Origin: Terrimonas_A sp040509495
Lineage (GTDB): Bacteria; Bacteroidota; Bacteroidia; Chitinophagales; Chitinophagaceae
Assembly (NCBI GenBank): GCA_040509495.1
Contig: JBEVKW010000274.1
Location: 1 to 10,840 of the forward strand
DNA: 10,840 nt
Reading direction: 5' to 3'
Part shown: one piece after another, positions 7,184-10,840 of the stretch
Numbering within the stretch: position 1 is the first letter of the stretch
Layout of the letters: each line of letters opens with the position of its first letter
The notes under the pieces: generated by a model
What the model was told of the DNA's origin: nothing
The model's input: only the letters and a program-made list of their open reading frames with translations
Databases searched by the model: none
Translations under genes and position numbers: made by a program

Positions 7184-8788
7184 ATGAAGCAGATAATAAA
7201 ATTCATTCCCGCTTTGCTGCTGCCGGTTATTTTCTTTTCCTGTGCAAAGAAGCTGGATCTTTTTCCGCCAAATGATCTGACGCCAGAAAAAGTATACGCC
7301 GATGCCGCAGGATACAAAGCGGTACTCGCAAAAATTTATGGAACACTGGCTATTACGGGTAACTCTGGGCCTGCCGGCTCTCCGGATATCGGTGGTGGCC
7401 TGGACGAAGGTTCTCAGGTTGCGTTCATTCGTATGTTCTTCAACTGCCAGGAACTACCAACTGATGAGGCTGTAGTTGCCTGGAATGACCAGACCATTCA
7501 AAACTTCCATGGTTTGAAATGGACATCTGAAGATCCTTTCCTCAAAGGGATCTATGCCAGACCGATCTATAATATCACGCTGATCAATGAATATCTCCGT
7601 GAAGCAACAGATGACAAACTTGCTGCAAGAGGTATCACTGGTACAGCTGGCGATGATATCAAAAAAAGCCGCGCTGAAGCTAGATTTCTGAGAGCGTTCA
7701 ACTATTGGGTGATGATGGACCTGTTTGGTAAATCGACATTCATTACAGAAGCTAATGTGGTAGGTACTGCCCTTCCAACGGAAATCAGCCGTGCGGACCT
7801 GTTCACTTACATCGAAAGCGAACTGAAAGCGATCGAGACTGAGCTGGCTCCCGTAAAAACAATTGAATATGGACGCGTAGATCAGGGTGCTGCCTGGGCA
7901 TTACTTGCCCGTCTTTACCTGAATGCGCAGGTATATTCCGGTACGCCAAAATGGACAGAAGCGATCACTTATGCGAAGAAAGTGATCGGTGGCGGTTACA
8001 CGCTGCAGCCAAATTATGCACAGCTGTTCATGGCCGATAACGACAAACGTGCCGGCGAGTTTATGTTCGCTATTGCGTGTGACGGTTTGAAAACACAGGC
8101 TTATGGAAACACAAGCTTCCTCTGCCATGCGGCATCTGGCGATGATCATAGTGAATATGGAGTCGGTGATGGTTGGTATGGATATCGGGCAACAAAAGGC
8201 CTTGCTGATAAATTCTCCGATCTTTCTGGTAATACTGACAAAAGAGCGCTGTTCACAACCGGTTCTTTCGGTACATCGCCTACACAGGTGGCGATTGCTG
8301 ATGTGACCAATTTTGCTCAGGGCCTCCACGTTCGTAAATTCAGGAACATCCGTTCAGATGGTGCTGCTACACAGGATCCAACACGGGCTTTTGTTGATGT
8401 TGACTTCCCTGTGTTCAGACTTCCTGAAATGTATCTGATCTATGCAGAAGCTGTACTGCGTGGCGGTACCGGTGGTGATAAACCAACCGCGGTTACTTAT
8501 ATCAATAATATTCGTCAGCGGGCATATGGTAATACGAATGGCAATGTGACGGCTGATGATGTGACTCTCCAGTATGTCCTGGATGAAAGAGCAAGAGAAC
8601 TGTACTGGGAAGGGCATCGCAGAACCGACCTCATCCGTTACGGTTTATTAACAACAAGCACTTATGTCTGGCCATGGAAAGGTGGAGTAGCTTCTGGTAC
8701 AGCCGTACAGGATAAATTCAATATTTTCCCGGTACCTGCTGAAAACAGGGTTGCAAATCCAAACCTCTCACAGAATACCGGATATTAA
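7184..8788 (+). CDS. SusD-family surface glycan-binding lipoprotein
   Basis: Outer-membrane lipoprotein that binds glucan and caps the SusC barrel. The product is 534 aa, normal for the family. A lipoprotein signal ends at FFSC, giving lipidated C20, followed by AKKLD. The N-terminal segment LFPPNDLTPEKVY is typical. The helical TPR-like core shows SRAEARFLRAFNYW from 162, the RagB/SusD motif FRLPEMYLIYAEA near 411, and the C-terminal signature DERARELYWEGHRR from 467. Starch as the ligand is inferred from the neighbouring GH13 and SusE/F-type genes; the fold alone does not give specificity. It lies 20 bp after susC and 25 bp before the next lipoprotein gene, in one operon. Confidence 0.95.
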   Translation: MKQIIKFIPALLLPVIFFSCAKKLDLFPPNDLTPEKVYADAAGYKAVLAKIYGTLAITGNSGPAGSPDIGGGLDEGSQVAFIRMFFNCQELPTDEAVVAWNDQTIQNFHGLKWTSEDPFLKGIYARPIYNITLINEYLREATDDKLAARGITGTAGDDIKKSRAEARFLRAFNYWVMMDLFGKSTFITEANVVGTALPTEISRADLFTYIESELKAIETELAPVKTIEYGRVDQGAAWALLARLYLNAQVYSGTPKWTEAITYAKKVIGGGYTLQPNYAQLFMADNDKRAGEFMFAIACDGLKTQAYGNTSFLCHAASGDDHSEYGVGDGWYGYRATKGLADKFSDLSGNTDKRALFTTGSFGTSPTQVAIADVTNFAQGLHVRKFRNIRSDGAATQDPTRAFVDVDFPVFRLPEMYLIYAEAVLRGGTGGDKPTAVTYINNIRQRAYGNTNGNVTADDVTLQYVLDERARELYWEGHRRTDLIRYGLLTTSTYVWPWKGGVASGTAVQDKFNIFPVPAENRVANPNLSQNTGY

Positions 8789-8813
8789 TTAACCACCGTT
8801 AAAAAACAAAGAC

Positions 8814-9659
8814 ATGTCAACAATCAATAAACTAATTGCTGGTTTAGGTCTTGTCGTACTGACGGCCAGTTCCTGCAAAAAAGACGAGAACAAAGTATTT
8901 TTCGAGGGAGGCACTGCTCCTGTTTTAACAGCATCCGTTACCAACTCAATTCCGCTGGCATTTGCGAACAGCGAGAAAGAGGGGCTGGTGTTGAACTGGA
9001 CAAACCCTGAGTATAAATTCAATACCGGAACAAGCTCGCAGAATGTTTCTTACCTGGTAGAGATAGATACAGTAGGCGCGAATTTTACAAACCCTAACAG
9101 GCAGACGATCGGAGTAAATAATAACCTGAGCGTTTCGATGACGCAGGGAACATTGAATGATTATCTGCTGAATCAACTGGTGTTGAAGCCATCGGTGGAA
9201 CATAATATCGAGATCCGTGTTAAGTCAAGCCTGACTAACAGTTCTGTGACGCTTTCTTCTGCATCGCTGAAGTTCAAGGTCACTCCATACGCTATCCCTC
9301 CGAAAGTGGCGCCGCCTGCATCCGGTAAACTTTATGTGACCGGTGCTGCTACCCCAGCTGGCTGGCAGTGTGGTTGCCCGACTGACGTAGCACCGGCATC
9401 TCAAACCTTTACACAGGTTAGCCCGACATTGTATGAAATTCCAAACATTGTTTTGAATGGTGGCCAGTCATATCTCCTCCTGCCTGTTTACGGTAGCTGG
9501 GGTGCGAAATACGGATTTACCGGTTCAAACAATGGCAATAACCCTAATGGTGACGACTTCAAAGCAGAAGGAGGGGATATCATTTCCCCGGCTGCAAGTG
9601 GCAACTACAAGATCGTGGTTGACTTCCAGAGAGGAAAGTTCACGGTAACTAAATTATAA
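8814..9659 (+). CDS. SusE/SusF-family starch-binding lipoprotein, short form with one CBM
   Basis: Surface lipoprotein of 281 aa expected to bind starch and hold it near SusCD. The lipobox ASSC gives C21, followed by KKDEN, an acidic stretch resembling known Bacteroidota surface-export signals. A SusE-type N-terminal domain (about 33-165: APVLTAS, LNWTNPEY, YLVEIDT) leads through a Pro-rich linker (PPKVAPP) to one carbohydrate-binding module (about 171-281) with W184 and W229 in GSWGAKY. Bacteroides thetaiotaomicron SusE carries two such modules and SusF three, so this is a reduced version. An oddity is Cys186-Gly-Cys188 directly after W184, absent from both modules of the downstream paralogue. 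It is homologous along its length to the next gene, so the pair looks like a tandem duplication. Confidence 0.88.
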   Translation: MSTINKLIAGLGLVVLTASSCKKDENKVFFEGGTAPVLTASVTNSIPLAFANSEKEGLVLNWTNPEYKFNTGTSSQNVSYLVEIDTVGANFTNPNRQTIGVNNNLSVSMTQGTLNDYLLNQLVLKPSVEHNIEIRVKSSLTNSSVTLSSASLKFKVTPYAIPPKVAPPASGKLYVTGAATPAGWQCGCPTDVAPASQTFTQVSPTLYEIPNIVLNGGQSYLLLPVYGSWGAKYGFTGSNNGNNPNGDDFKAEGGDIISPAASGNYKIVVDFQRGKFTVTKL

Positions 9660-9677
9660 CCTTAACTGATTGTTCAT

Positions 9678-10826
9678 ATGAAATCACTGATAAAAATATT
9701 GTCCTTTCTCGCAGTTACAGCTTTCTGTTTTACTGCCTGCGACAAAGTAGATGACCTCCCGTTTTATAATAACGGTAAATCACCTGTACTGACAGCTTCA
9801 GCCGCAACGATAGCGCCGGTAGCTGCGGATTCAAACAAAGTGGCGTTGACATTAAACTGGAGTTATCCGGAATACGCAACGGACACAAATAATATCAAGT
9901 ACGTTATAGAGATCGATTCAACAGGTAAGAACTTTGTGAAAGCTTCAAAAAAGGAAGTGATCGGTTCTCTGAAAGCTGACTTTATCGCGAAAGATCTGAA
10001 CGCCATCCTGCTCAGTTTTGGCTATGAGTTTAATAAAGCGGTTGATATGGACGTGAAGGTGACTTCCTCCTATGTCAACAATAATGAGCGTCTTGCTTCG
10101 AATGTATTGAAGATCCGCATGACGCCTTACAAAATTCCGCCGAAGGTTGAATTGCCAACATCCGGCAAACTGTTCATTGTTGGCAGTGCGACCCAGGGTG
10201 GCTGGACCAATCCGGTTCCCACACCAACCCAGGAACTGACCCGCATAGATGAGACGACATTTGGTGGAATATTCAATTTGACAGGCGGAGGTGAATTCCT
10301 CTTATTGCCTGAAAATGGAAACTGGGATAAAAAGTATTCGGTAACGGACAACACCGTTCCGGGTTTGAGCGATGGTGGAGATTTTGGATACGGTCTTCCG
10401 CAGAATTTTCCTGCTCCATCAGCAGCAGGCTGGTACAAGATCACGGTGAATTTCCAGACAGGTAAGTTCAGTGCTGCTCCTTTTACCCAGGAGCATGGTT
10501 TGCCTTCTGCTTTGTTCATTGTTGGTAATGCTACACCAGGCGGTTGGAATAATCCCGTTCCTGTTCCTTCTCAGCAGTTTACCCGGATCAATTCTACGAA
10601 ATTCGAAATAGCATCAATTGCGTTGACGGCAGATGAATATTTGTTGCTTCCTGAAAATGGTAACTGGGATAAGAAATACGCAGTTCCGAACAAAGCTGCT
10701 GCCAATATCAAACTTGGCGGTACATTCGTTCCACAGGGAGCAGATAATTTTCCCGCTCCTGACGCAGGTAATTATAAGATCGCTATTGACTTCTTTAATA
10801 ACTCGTATAAGCTTACAAAGCTGTAA
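9678..10826 (+). CDS. SusE/SusF-family starch-binding lipoprotein with two CBMs
   Basis: Surface lipoprotein of 382 aa. The lipobox FTAC gives C21, followed by DKVDD. The SusE-type N-terminal domain (about 33-157: SPVLTAS, LNWSYPEY, YVIEIDS) aligns well with the upstream paralogue. Two tandem carbohydrate-binding modules follow (about 162-271 and 275-382). Each has a GGW(T/N)NPVP segment (W176, W290) and an NGNWDKKY segment (W216, W330), likely parts of the glucan-binding faces. By length and module count it matches Bacteroides SusE (about 387 aa) better than the larger SusF, although it occupies the fourth, SusF, position, so I give no symbol. It starts 18 bp after the preceding gene and ends TAA-TAA. 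Only 14 bases follow, with no terminator visible. Confidence 0.88.
   Translation: MKSLIKILSFLAVTAFCFTACDKVDDLPFYNNGKSPVLTASAATIAPVAADSNKVALTLNWSYPEYATDTNNIKYVIEIDSTGKNFVKASKKEVIGSLKADFIAKDLNAILLSFGYEFNKAVDMDVKVTSSYVNNNERLASNVLKIRMTPYKIPPKVELPTSGKLFIVGSATQGGWTNPVPTPTQELTRIDETTFGGIFNLTGGGEFLLLPENGNWDKKYSVTDNTVPGLSDGGDFGYGLPQNFPAPSAAGWYKITVNFQTGKFSAAPFTQEHGLPSALFIVGNATPGGWNNPVPVPSQQFTRINSTKFEIASIALTADEYLLLPENGNWDKKYAVPNKAAANIKLGGTFVPQGADNFPAPDAGNYKIAIDFFNNSYKLTKL
10161..10826 (+). repeat. Internal duplication of a carbohydrate-binding module
   Basis: The two modules of the last gene are recognisably related at DNA as well as protein level. Examples are GTTCATTGTTGG near 10171 and near 10513, and GAAAATGG followed by AACTGGGATAA near 10311 and near 10652. 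They encode the shared GGW-NPVP and NGNWDKKY segments. The copies have diverged at many third positions, so the duplication is not very recent. Confidence 0.6.
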
Positions 10827-10840
10827 TAATACATGCATAG

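Noticed and set aside
8789..8813. A separate promoter or terminator between susD and the next lipoprotein gene
   Set aside because: The 25-bp A/T-rich gap has no hairpin and no TAnnTTTG-like box; co-transcription explains it.
10827..10840. An ATG at 10833 as the start of a next gene
   Set aside because: The frame reads ATG CAT and then leaves the window, so there is nothing to judge it by.

Overview
The window is a starch or other alpha-glucan polysaccharide utilisation locus (PUL) from a member of the Bacteroidota. Three things point there: an adjacent SusC/SusD pair, SusE/SusF-family lipoproteins, and an amylase-family enzyme ending in a type IX secretion (T9SS) sorting domain. The domain mix and codon usage resemble Chitinophagaceae or related environmental lineages more than gut Bacteroides, but that placement is inference. 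All six genes are on the + strand and all are complete.

Layout. Positions 1-360 are non-coding. They hold a T/A-rich pair of overlapping inverted repeats (85-133), a small GC hairpin (200-216), a candidate operator (234-254) followed by a weak -7-like element (259-266), and a leader hairpin (293-324). The first transcription unit is a secreted multidomain GH13 enzyme (361-3285) followed 18 bp later by a Nudix-fold winged-helix transcription regulator (3304-4038). A short intergenic region (4039-4166) carries a terminator-like hairpin (4062-4082) and a dense set of inverted repeats (4101-4131) over the likely promoter of the second unit. That unit is susC (4167-7163), susD (7184-8788), a short SusE/SusF-family lipoprotein with one carbohydrate-binding module (8814-9659) and a longer paralogue with two (9678-10826). 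Gaps within it are 18-25 bp, so it reads as one operon. No terminator is visible before the window ends, so it may continue.

How the genes work together (family knowledge plus inference). The GH13 enzyme is exported through the T9SS and cuts alpha-glucan outside the cell. The SusE/F-like lipoproteins and SusD hold glucan and oligosaccharides at the surface. SusC imports the oligosaccharides through the outer membrane with TonB energy. The Nudix-type regulator, whose catalytic Nudix box is degenerate, probably senses a sugar and controls both units.

The best new signal is a 21-bp pseudo-palindrome, A(A/T)TGTGT-N7-ACA(C/T)A(A/T)T, found upstream of both transcription units at nearly the same distance (4-5 bp) from a TAT(C/T)TTCA element. 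It would make a simple two-promoter regulon for the Nudix regulator. This differs from the classical Bacteroides Sus system, which uses SusR and the surface lipoprotein amylase SusG.
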